Source of the DNA: Gemmatimonadales bacterium
Lineage (GTDB): Bacteria; Gemmatimonadota; Gemmatimonadetes; Gemmatimonadales; GWC2-71-9
DNA length: 22,381 nucleotides
Assembly: GCA_013812695.1 (NCBI GenBank)
Contig: JACCSZ010000073.1
Span: forward strand, 1-22,381
Direction of reading: 5' to 3'
Part shown: positions 16,604 through 22,381 of the stretch, piece by piece
Layout: each line of letters starts with the position of its first letter
How positions within the stretch are numbered: position 1 is the stretch's first letter
Program-made: the position numbers and the translations under genes
Notes under the pieces: model-generated
The model's input: only the letters and a program-made list of their open reading frames with translations
What the model was told of the DNA's origin: nothing
The model's database searches: none

Positions 16604-17332
16604 CTACCGCACGAGCGATTCGGCGAGTGCCCGCAGCACCCGAACCGCCGGCGCGTTCCCCGCCACCTCGAATGGCGCGACGCCTCTCACGTCCGCTGCG
16701 CGAATCGCGGGATCGTCCGGCACCATCACTACGAGGCCGTCCGGGAACGCACGCTCCACTTCCCGGCGATCCTCATCACCGGCCACCCGATTGGCTACGA
16801 CGACCGCCTTGCCCGTTCCGCGCTCCCTGACCAGGTCAACCGCGCGCCGGGCGACCTCGAGCGACTTCGCCGAGGGCTCCGCCACCACCACGACAACGTC
16901 GAGTTGGCCCGGCTTCGTGCGCGAGAGCGTACCGAGTCCCGCCTCGAAATCAGCCACGACCACTCCTGCGTTCGCTTCCAGCTGCCCGAGCAACTGCTCA
17001 GGTGAGACGCCGCATCAGCCACATCCGGAGTTGGGTTTTTCGATTTTCGTGACCACGGCGACCCGGACCCCGCCCGGCGCCCACGCACCGAAGCGCTCGA
17101 GCATCTCGGGAACCGTGGCGGCGTGGTCACCCTCTCCATCCTCCAGGGCTTGGCGGATTCCGGCCAGGCGATCCGTCTCGTCGGGGCTGAGCCCGAGGGC
17201 GATCCCCAGGTTGGGATTGGTGTCGCAGTCGAGCGCGATGACACCCGCGCCGCGCTCGGCGAGGGTCCGGGCGATGATCCCAGCAACAGTGGTCTTGCCG
17301 ACGCCGCCCTTGCCGACGATTCCGATCTTCAT
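16604..17332 (-). CDS. CooC-like nickel-insertion ATPase with in-frame TGA (proposed selenocysteine 106)
   Basis: CooC-type ATPases use ATP to load nickel, classically into CO dehydrogenase. The start is ATG 17332, overlapping the previous gene as ATGA. Residues 1-105 hold the deviant Walker A GKGGVGKTT (7-15; K8, K13) and LDCDTNPN (34-41). Codon 106 is TGA (17017-17015). The same frame continues to a TAG at 16604, giving 242 residues with DFEAGLGTLSR (128-138, the family's DxEAG motif) and VVVANRV. Around the TGA the protein reads SGCG-U-CGVSPEQLL, so C104-G-U106 occupies the CxC metal site and C107 follows. If TGA were a stop, the product would lose the DxEAG half. The downstream half has only a TTG at 16993 and no ribosome site. 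See the hairpin at 16985-17002. Confidence 0.88.
16985..17002 (-). promoter_or_regulatory. Candidate bacterial SECIS hairpin after TGA 17017-17015
   Basis: On the minus strand CCTGAGCA pairs with TGCTCGGG over 8 bp (one G-U pair) around GT; opening the top pair gives the loop AGTT, with G in the second position. The stem starts 12 nt after the TGA, and the loop 19-20 nt after it. Bacterial SECIS elements lie inside the coding region just 3' of the UGA, with the loop about 16-37 nt away and a G among the first loop bases, so this fits. Confidence 0.65.
17015..17017 (-). other. In-frame TGA, proposed selenocysteine codon
   Basis: This TGA is codon 106 of the CooC-like gene 16604-17332. It lies at the second position of the CxC metal motif (C104-G-U106), directly followed by C107. 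The reading frame is intact on both sides. TGA also serves as a normal stop nearby, so recoding must depend on context. Confidence 0.8.
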
Positions 17333-18084
17333 GTGGTGGTCTTCCCCTGGTCGAGCGCACTGAGCGTGGAGACGAGCCCCGTAATTGCCATGACCCCCGC
17401 GGATTCGGGTGCCGCGTCAATCGGCGCGACTCCAGCCCGCTCCGCGGCCGCCACCTCCGCGTCGTAGGGCACCACCGCCCAGACCGGCAGGCCGAGCGCG
17501 GCTCCCATTTCCTCGACCGACGCCCCGTTTCGAACCTTGCTGAGCACGAGCCCCACGATAGCCTCGGGCATCGTCTCCGTAAGCCGCCGCAGGCGCCGGG
17601 CGGAGAGGAGCGCGGTCTGGGTGGGCTCCATCACCAGGCACAGCAGGCTCGCGAACCCGGCCCAGCCGGCGAAGCTCTGCCGGGTTCCCGCCGCCAGGTC
17701 GCCGATGATCGACCACCCGGGAGGCCGAAAGGACTCGACGACGTGCCGAAAGGCGGTGGTGGAGCCGGGGCGCACGTGGCGGGGAAGCTTGCCGAGCTGA
17801 AGAAACCGGATGCCGTCGGGAGCATCGAGTGCGTACCGAGCGACCAGCGTGTCCGCCCCGATCTCTTCGCGCAGCACCCAGCCCTGTCCCTGCCGCCGCT
17901 CCCCCAGTTCTTCGGGCATGCCGGCATCCGTGATGCGGCCCAACCCGACCGAGAACGCCAGCCCGGGGACCGTATCGACGTCGAGCGCGAGCACCCTGGT
18001 CCGACTCCGCGCATGGACGCGGGCGACCGTGCCGGCAATCGTGGACTTGCCGCTGCCCCCCTTACCGACAAACGCCACGCGCAT
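17329..18084 (-). CDS. CooC-like/MinD-type ATPase lacking the CxC metal motif
   Basis: This 251-residue protein has the deviant Walker A GKGGSGKST (7-15; K8, K13), LDVDTVPG (34-41), and a Walker B-like IIGDLAAGTRQSF. It belongs with its two neighbours: LxLGKLPRHVRPGSTTAFRH aligns with the segment that carries CxC in them, but the Cys are absent. The DxEAG motif is also altered (DLAAG). It may form a mixed dimer with a CxC-bearing partner or have a separate role. ATG 18084 follows the membrane-protein stop by 26 nt without a clear ribosome site; a longer open frame reaches 18318. Its stop overlaps the next ATPase gene as ATGA. Confidence 0.85.
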   Translation of the reverse strand: MRVAFVGKGGSGKSTIAGTVARVHARSRTRVLALDVDTVPGLAFSVGLGRITDAGMPEELGERRQGQGWVLREEIGADTLVARYALDAPDGIRFLQLGKLPRHVRPGSTTAFRHVVESFRPPGWSIIGDLAAGTRQSFAGWAGFASLLCLVMEPTQTALLSARRLRRLTETMPEAIVGLVLSKVRNGASVEEMGAALGLPVWAVVPYDAEVAAAERAGVAPIDAAPESAGVMAITGLVSTLSALDQGKTTT

Positions 18085-18110
18085 CAGGAGTGAACCGCGG
18101 CTGCAGCGGC

Positions 18111-18581
18111 CTACGCCTCGATTGGCGTCACCGCCCGAGACGAACCCTCCGTGGGCGCCGGCGCCTCGAGAGCAAACCAACGGTACACGGCCCTTGGAGC
18201 CAGCGTGAATGCCGCCACGCCGAGGGTGAGCACGACGTGTTGGAGCACCATGTGACCAGTCGCGAAGAGCCCGGCCAGCGGCGCGTGCAGCGTCGTCTCG
18301 GCGAGCGATCGCACGCACAGCATGCCGTTCGCAAGCCAGCCTGCCGCCGCGATGCCCACGGCCGCCCGGATCCAGACCGGCGTGCGTAACGCCAGGGCAG
18401 GCTCGATGGCAAACACCACTCCCGCGATCGTCACGATGATCGAGAGCGGAAACAGCACCGCGTAAGCCCCTGTGAAGGCGTGGGGGTGGGTGGCGGTCTT
18501 AAACGCGATGTAGGCGCCGAGACTCACCGCGGCAACCAGAATCACCCCCCGGAGGACCATCCAACCTCGTGCGCGTGTCAT
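18111..18581 (-). CDS. Small four-helix membrane protein, unknown function
   Basis: I do not recognise a family. The 156 residues form four hydrophobic helices: about 10-27, 38-58, 70-90 and 103-127. His residues occur at helix edges (ATHPHAF, TTLHAPL, GHMVLQHVVLT), so haem or quinone contact is possible but unproven. It begins only one base after the stop of the selenocysteine-type ATPase gene (TGACATG), with AGG 7 nt upstream of ATG. Its place between the ATPase genes suggests a membrane partner of this maturation group or an anchor for electron flow. Confidence 0.75.
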   Translation of the reverse strand: MTRARGWMVLRGVILVAAVSLGAYIAFKTATHPHAFTGAYAVLFPLSIIVTIAGVVFAIEPALALRTPVWIRAAVGIAAAGWLANGMLCVRSLAETTLHAPLAGLFATGHMVLQHVVLTLGVAAFTLAPRAVYRWFALEAPAPTEGSSRAVTPIEA

Positions 18582-18582
18582 G

Positions 18583-19365
18583 TCAGGCCTCTGTGTTCAT
18601 CAGGGTGCCGGCCAGTCGGCGGATCGCTGCGACGGCCGGACCTTCGGGCTGCTGGTCGATCGGTGGCGCCCCGCTCCGCTCGGTCTCCGCCAGCCGCGGA
18701 TCGTGCGGAATTTCACCGACCAGTCGCAGATCGTGCGCCGCAGTGAACTCGGCGATGGCGCGCCGGTCGGCCTCATCGCGCACTTTGTTGGCGAGCACCA
18801 TGACGTCCGGCACCCCAAGCTCGACGGCCAGTGCGGCGACGCGACGGGCCGTCTCCATGGAGCGGTAGTAGGGCTCGAGCACTGCCACGAATCGTGACAC
18901 GTGCTTCCCGGTGCCGCGCGACAGGTGCTCCAGCCCCGCCTCCATGTCCACGATGATGTCGCGCTCGTCCGTCGAGCGGGCGACGATTTCTCCGAGAAGG
19001 CCACGGACCGTGGCGTGGGCACTGCAGAGTCAGCCAGCGCCGCCGTGATTCACCTTACCCATGATCACCAGCCGGACGCTATCGGGCGCGAGCAGGCCGT
19101 ACTTCTCCAGCACCTCGTCGGGCGGCTCGGTGAAGACCACCCTGGTGGTGCCGTCCTCGAACGTGCGGCGTTCCATCAGATTGCGTGGCAGGCTCAGCAT
19201 GTCCTGGGCGCGATCGGGCGGCACCCCCAGCACAGTGGCGAGATTCGGATTGGTATCGGCGTCTACCGCGATCACCGAACGTCCCTGCTGCGCCCGTATG
19301 CGCGCGAGGGTGCCCGCGATCGTGGTCTTCCCGGTACCACCCTTCCCCGCAATGGCGATGCGCAT
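18583..19365 (-). CDS. CooC-like nickel-insertion ATPase with in-frame TGA (proposed selenocysteine 112)
   Basis: The closer CooC match of the three. ATG 19365 overlaps the preceding stop (TGATG). Residues 1-111 hold the deviant Walker A GKGGTGKTT (7-15; K8, K13) and VDADTNPN (34-41). Codon 112 is TGA (19032-19030). The frame then continues for 148 codons to TGA at 18583, for 260 residues, with the classic CooC signature VDMEAGLEHLSRGT (139-152) and VLANKV. Around the codon the protein reads KVNHGGAG-U-LCSAHATVRGLL, so U112-L-C114 replaces the CxC. I recall the CooC1 metal site of Carboxydothermus as C112 and C114, matching in number. A stop here would separate the nucleotide site from the DxEAG motif. 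See the hairpin at 19000-19014. Confidence 0.9.
19000..19014 (-). promoter_or_regulatory. Candidate bacterial SECIS hairpin after TGA 19032-19030
   Basis: On the minus strand GCCACG-GTC-CGTGGC is a perfect 6-bp stem with a three-base loop that begins with G. The stem starts 15 nt, and the loop 21 nt, after the TGA. This matches the position and loop-G rule of bacterial SECIS elements, and almost the same spacing as the hairpin in the paralogous gene. Confidence 0.65.
19030..19032 (-). other. In-frame TGA, proposed selenocysteine codon
   Basis: This TGA is codon 112 of the CooC-like gene 18583-19365, at the first position of the CxC metal motif (U112-L-C114). The protein before and after it matches one CooC-type chain without loss or insertion. 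Confidence 0.82.
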
Positions 19366-19757
19366 CAGTGTGCGTGCTCCCGGTGTGCGCGGGCGGCGTG
19401 GCACTCGGCCGCGGCGGCGGGATTGGTGTGACAATCGCAGTTGGGATCGCTGCACTCACCGTGACCCTGGTTGAGCAGCGGGGCGAACTCCTCGGCGAAG
19501 CGGCGCGCCGCCTCGCGGCGTCCCGTGCCGGTGAGCTGGTATTCACCGGTGACGTCGTCACGGATCACGTCTCCGCGGCTCCCCAGTTCCTGCAGCGTGG
19601 CGCGCACGTCCGCCTCTGGATGCGAGAGAAAGCGCACCATCCCCGCGAGCGTGCCGCTCCCCTGGAGTCCCTCACCCTCGACCCAGTACAGGAACTCCAG
19701 AATCTCATCGCGCCGGGCGATGTCGCCCCCGGGGGAGTCGTTCACGCGCTCATCCAT
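19365..19757 (-). CDS. Winged-helix-like protein with Cys/His-rich C-terminal tail
   Basis: A 130-residue protein. Residues about 13-90 look like a winged helix (RRDEILEFLYWVEGEG, then HPEADVRATLQELGSRGDVIRDD, EYQLTGTGRREAARRF). The last 33 residues are a dense metal-binding-type tail: GHGECSDPNCDCHTN, then AECHAARAHREHAH, with four Cys and five to six His. Its ATG overlaps the protease gene by 8 bp (ATGGATGA), and its stop overlaps the next ATPase ATG. It could be a nickel-binding chaperone handing metal to the CooC-like ATPase, or a metal-responsive DNA-binding regulator. Position favours the first; the fold favours the second. Confidence 0.8.
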   Translation of the reverse strand: MDERVNDSPGGDIARRDEILEFLYWVEGEGLQGSGTLAGMVRFLSHPEADVRATLQELGSRGDVIRDDVTGEYQLTGTGRREAARRFAEEFAPLLNQGHGECSDPNCDCHTNPAAAAECHAARAHREHAH

Positions 19758-20256
19758 CTGCGTTGCACGGCGCGACGCCTCCCGCTGCGTGGGCTCGACC
19801 TGCAGTCCGAACGAGACTCTCGATGTGCCGGAGCACTGGGTCGACAGCCCCCTGCACCGGGCGCGACAGCTCCGTCGTGAACTCCTCGATGTGCGCCGGT
19901 TCGCAACCCACCAGAACCACCCGCTCGGGCAGCGCCCCCATCGCCTTGGCCACCGCCAGTGCGCGAGAAGGGATGGCGAGGTGCAAGTCGATCCCGGTCA
20001 CCGGCTCGACCGCTTCGACCTCTCGTACGTAGACCTCTCCCGGGGCGCCGCCGCGGGTCATGGCATCAATGATAATCAACAGGTCATAGGATGCGAGCAG
20101 TTCCTGAACGAGCCGGAGCCCGGCGCTCCCGACCTCCATGAGGTGGACGTCGTCGCCGAGCGGCCGACCGGCCTCCAGGCGCCGGATCACCGATACCCCG
20201 AAACCGTCGTCGCCGCGCAGATCGTTGCCGAAGCCGGCGATCAGCGTCCGGCCCAC
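19750..20256 (-). CDS. [NiFe] hydrogenase maturation endopeptidase (HyaD/HybD family)
   Basis: After nickel insertion these proteases remove the C-terminal tail of the large subunit, just after the His of DPCxxCxxH. The 168 residues show GNDLRGDDGFG (10-20; metal ligand D17), the central DLLIIIDAM (Asp ligand), DLHLAIPS (probable His ligand) and VVLVGCEPAHIE, all typical. The start is GTG 20256, nine bases after the Rieske-like gene. It is the likely processing enzyme for the large subunit at the head of this operon. Confidence 0.93.
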   Translation of the reverse strand: MGRTLIAGFGNDLRGDDGFGVSVIRRLEAGRPLGDDVHLMEVGSAGLRLVQELLASYDLLIIIDAMTRGGAPGEVYVREVEAVEPVTGIDLHLAIPSRALAVAKAMGALPERVVLVGCEPAHIEEFTTELSRPVQGAVDPVLRHIESLVRTAGRAHAAGGVAPCNADG

Positions 20257-20265
20257 GTCAGCCGG

Positions 20266-21171
20266 TCACCCGGCGCTCACCGGCTCCACGCCGACAGCGA
20301 CCCGGATCTCGCCGTCCGCGACCGCCACCGGATAGACCGCCAACCGTTCGCCAGCGCCGTCGAGCCGCGTGCCGGTGCGCACATCGTAGCGGCAGCCGTG
20401 CCAGCTGCAGCGCACCTCCCCGCCCTCGAGAACGCTGAACTCGAGTGGCAGTGGGCTATCTCCGCACCGGTTCTGCACCGCGTAGAACTCCCCGTCCACG
20501 TTGGCGATGAGGATCGGGACGCCATCCACCTCGACCCCCCGCAATCCACCGGGGGGAAGCTCGGACGCTGCCAGGACCCTTCGATACACCGGGCGCTGTG
20601 CCCGCCGCACGCCGCCCAGCGACACGAAGGCGGCCGGCGGGCCGGCGGCCGGCCTCCGCTCGCCGAGTACCAGCTCCTGAAAGCCAAGCAGGCCGGTGCG
20701 GAGGGCCTCCTCGAGATCGCGCTGCACTGCGGCAGGCGCGATCCCCGCCGACTCGAGACCGTGCAACCGGGCGTAGACGACGCTGCCGACCACCTCCAGC
20801 AGCTCCACGTCCACGCCGTGGGCATGCAGATGGCTCCGCACCAGATCCAGCGCCTCTTCGGTCTGGATCCGGCGATCGACGGCGACGAGGTCGTACGACA
20901 TGAGGAGCAGCCGCACGGCGGCATTGGCCGTGAGCCGGTTGATGAAGGCATCGCCGCCCATGCCGTGCACCGCCGACATGAGGTGGGTGAGCGCCGTCCG
21001 GTGCACCGCGTCGATGCGCTGAAGCAGGGCGGCCACCTGCGCGCCGACCCGGGGGTCAGGGTGCGACTCGAGCGCGGCGATCAGTTCGTGGACCTCGTCG
21101 AGCACGTCCGGCGCCGGCTCGGTCTCCGGACCCTCGTGCACGGCGGCATCCGTCACCGGGCCTTCGCTCAT
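20266..21171 (-). CDS. NifU-like plus Rieske-like protein of the hydrogenase cluster
   Basis: A 301-residue protein in three parts. Residues 20-95 are helical. Residues about 107-165 resemble the NifU C-terminal domain (LVRSHLHAHGVDVELLEVV...VYARLHG), but the CxxC is replaced by LESAGIA. Residues about 190-295 form a Rieske-type domain: NRCGDSPLPLEF and CSWHGCRYD. Ligands would be C236, D238, C255 and H258, so the first His is Asp. From memory, mycobacterial Huc/Hhy loci carry a comparable gene (HucE/HhyE) proposed to pass electrons from hydrogenase to the respiratory chain. ATG 21171 overlaps the previous stop as ATGA. Electron transfer is inference here; the Asp would alter the cluster potential or abolish binding. 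Confidence 0.85.
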   Translation of the reverse strand: MSEGPVTDAAVHEGPETEPAPDVLDEVHELIAALESHPDPRVGAQVAALLQRIDAVHRTALTHLMSAVHGMGGDAFINRLTANAAVRLLLMSYDLVAVDRRIQTEEALDLVRSHLHAHGVDVELLEVVGSVVYARLHGLESAGIAPAAVQRDLEEALRTGLLGFQELVLGERRPAAGPPAAFVSLGGVRRAQRPVYRRVLAASELPPGGLRGVEVDGVPILIANVDGEFYAVQNRCGDSPLPLEFSVLEGGEVRCSWHGCRYDVRTGTRLDGAGERLAVYPVAVADGEIRVAVGVEPVSAG

Positions 21172-21725
21172 CGGGCTGCGGCTCCAGGCCGCACGCCTCC
21201 CAGGGGCGCCAGCGGCAGCTCCGCCGCGGCCGCCGGATCGAGCGCGAGCTTCGTCACGAGACCGCAGATCGACTGGAAAGCCGCTTCGACCGTCGGGCCG
21301 AACGCCTCGCCCGGCGCTTCGACCTCGGGCTCGACCTCGACGACGATCACCTCGTCGGGGAGCGCCCCGAAATACCGCCCCACCACGAGCGTATTGTCGA
21401 TCGCGATAACCCCGGTGACCGCCTCGCCCACGGCGCCCTGAATCCGCTCAGGCGTCGGCAGCACGCCGTCCCAGCGGTAGGCCGTCACGGCGCCCGGGGC
21501 CCGGCCATCCCCGCGCGCCGAGGCGGCGACGAAGATGGCGCGGTCGAAGCGACGCTCGGGTGGGTCATCCTCGAATCGCTGCACCACGGCGATCGGACCG
21601 TAGCTCAGATCCTCCACGGCGATGTGGTCGGGCCATTCGCGCCACTCCAGGATGTCGGTCACCATCACGCCTACCGAGTGGTCGCGCAGGTTGCGATAGC
21701 CGATCCCCCCGATGATGACCCGCAC
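21168..21725 (-). CDS. Divergent hydrogenase maturation protease-like protein
   Basis: A 185-residue relative of the maturation endopeptidases: RVIIGGIGYRNLRDHSVGVMV at the N-terminus aligns with the GNxLRxDDGxG segment, and ALPDEVIVVEVEPEVEAPGEAFGPTVEAA matches the C-terminal pattern. The order around the motif is altered (GYRNLRDH), and the acidic metal ligand appears as H16. It may be a pseudo-protease that escorts the large subunit, or a protease for another substrate. The start is GTG 21725 with GGGAG 5 nt upstream; it lies ten bases after the large-subunit stop. Confidence 0.78.
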   Translation of the reverse strand: MRVIIGGIGYRNLRDHSVGVMVTDILEWREWPDHIAVEDLSYGPIAVVQRFEDDPPERRFDRAIFVAASARGDGRAPGAVTAYRWDGVLPTPERIQGAVGEAVTGVIAIDNTLVVGRYFGALPDEVIVVEVEPEVEAPGEAFGPTVEAAFQSICGLVTKLALDPAAAAELPLAPLGGVRPGAAAR

Positions 21726-21735
21726 GCCGCTCCCG

Positions 21736-22381
21736 CTATCCGTCCAGCCCGCAGGCGCAGGTGTTGACTTCGCGGGTGATCAGTCCGGCCTCCGACTGGA
21801 TGTGCGTCGTGCACGGCATGCAGGGATCGAAGCTGCGGATCGCGCGCAGGATGTCGATCCCCCGGAAATCCTTCGGATTCGTCGATTCCTCCAGCAGCGG
21901 CGTGTTCATCACCGCCTCCTCGTACGGGCCGGGCTGCCCCCAGCGGTCGGTGGGCGACGCGTTCCACGTGGACGGCGTGACGATCTGGTAGTTCGACACG
22001 GCGCCGCGGTCGAGCACGAGGTGGTGCGTGAGGTACCCGCGCCCGGCGCCCCAGAAGCCGACGCCCACCTGCTCGCCCTTCTTCGGGATCTCGAACTTGG
22101 TCGACGTCTTCGTGTCGCCGTCCTTGAGCCGCTCCATCGCCGCGAGCCACGTGTTGAGCGCGATCAGCGACGTCCAGCCGATGCAGTAGGCGCGCGCGCG
22201 GTTCCGCTCGAAGGCGTTCCAGACCTCGGGCACGTGCCACTCGATCTCGGTCTCGGACAGCTTGCCGCGCGGCAGCCGCATCTTGAGCGAGTGCCCGGTA
22301 GACTCGATGAACGGGTTGTCCGGCATCTTCTGCGCGACGGCCGTGTTCCAGAGCCGAGCGTAGCAGCCTGCCTCCATGCCG
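21736..22381 (-). CDS. [NiFe] hydrogenase large subunit, C-terminal part (N-terminus beyond window)
   Basis: The reading frame runs in from the window edge; 214 residues are visible. It carries the second active-site Cys pair in DPCMPCTTH (codons at 21802-21828), which with an N-terminal CxxC holds the Ni-Fe centre. Other family marks are GxGRGYLTHHLVLDRGAVSNYQIVTPSTWN. A 21-residue tail (IQSEAGLITRE, ending NTCACGLDG) follows the His and would be cut by the endopeptidase. Both Cys are ordinary codons, so this is not a [NiFeSe] subunit. The context (NifU/Rieske-like gene, two HypC types, SIS gene) suggests a high-affinity respiratory uptake type (group 1h or 2a-like), but the visible part does not fix the group. 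Confidence 0.94.
   Translation of the reverse strand, partial: GMEAGCYARLWNTAVAQKMPDNPFIESTGHSLKMRLPRGKLSETEIEWHVPEVWNAFERNRARAYCIGWTSLIALNTWLAAMERLKDGDTKTSTKFEIPKKGEQVGVGFWGAGRGYLTHHLVLDRGAVSNYQIVTPSTWNASPTDRWGQPGPYEEAVMNTPLLEESTNPKDFRGIDILRAIRSFDPCMPCTTHIQSEAGLITREVNTCACGLDG

Noticed and set aside
16604..19365. Reading the two TGA-interrupted ATPase genes as pseudogenes, sequencing errors, or four separate small genes
   Set aside because: Both interruptions hit the CxC site exactly, frames and motifs are intact on both sides, and the downstream halves lack start sites with ribosome signals. A substitution error twice at such sites is improbable, although reads should be checked.
3162..21171. 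General reassignment of TGA to an amino acid in this organism
   Set aside because: TGA ends hypD, the SIS gene, the protease-like gene, the binding protein and others, many in ATGA/GTGA overlaps with the next start, so it is a working stop codon.
21736..22381. Selenocysteine in the hydrogenase large subunit itself ([NiFeSe] type)
   Set aside because: The visible active-site motif DPCMPCTTH has normal Cys codons.
1..22381. CRISPR arrays, tRNA or rRNA genes, insertion sequences
   Set aside because: No regularly spaced repeats, cloverleaf sequences, rRNA segments or transposase genes were seen.

Overview
This window reads as part of a GC-rich bacterial chromosome built around maturation and nickel supply for a [NiFe] hydrogenase. 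A TonB-dependent receptor with an N-terminal carboxypeptidase-regulatory-like domain indicates a diderm host. GC bias, frequent GTG starts and gene content would suit Gemmatimonadota, Rokubacteria or Acidobacteria, but I cannot place it with confidence.

Layout. (A) Minus strand, 22381 to about 15687: a tightly coupled operon. It begins with the C-terminal part of the hydrogenase large subunit (window edge). It continues with a divergent maturation-protease relative, a NifU/Rieske-like protein, a canonical maturation endopeptidase, a winged-helix protein with a Cys/His-rich tail, a CooC-like ATPase, a small membrane protein, a second and a third CooC-like ATPase, and a Cys-containing multi-spanning membrane protein. 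A strong hairpin at 15638-15669 closes the region. (B) Plus strand, 9356 to about 15590: an HxlR-family regulator with a Cys cluster, a TonB-dependent receptor, a NikA/DppA-type binding lipoprotein and two NikB/NikC-type permeases, then what looks like only the first codons of an ATPase gene. (C) Minus strand, 9209 to 1: a possible 49-codon leader ORF, hypC, a second HypC/HupF-type gene, hypD, hypE, then two DoxX/RclC-like membrane proteins, a double-SIS protein, hypF and a NicO-type nickel/cobalt transporter that runs off the window.

Main discovery. Two of the three CooC-like ATPase genes are interrupted by one in-frame TGA, and in both it falls in the metal-binding CxC motif. One becomes U112-L-C114, the other C104-G-U106-C107. 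Both frames continue without fault into the conserved D-x-E-A-G motif. Both TGAs are followed at nearly the same distance (loop about 20 nt downstream) by a perfect or near-perfect hairpin with a G in the loop, as expected for a bacterial SECIS element. TGA is an ordinary stop elsewhere in the window, often in ATGA/GTGA overlaps, so general reassignment is excluded. I propose that these are selenocysteine-containing nickel-insertion ATPases serving a hydrogenase. No hypA or hypB gene is visible here. I do not know of a described selenoprotein CooC family.

How it may work together: region B and the NicO permease bring nickel in. HypF, HypE, HypD and HypC build and insert the Fe(CN)2CO group. 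The CooC-like ATPases may load nickel. The endopeptidase then trims the C-terminal tail of the large subunit. The Rieske-like and membrane proteins may link the enzyme to the respiratory chain (inference).
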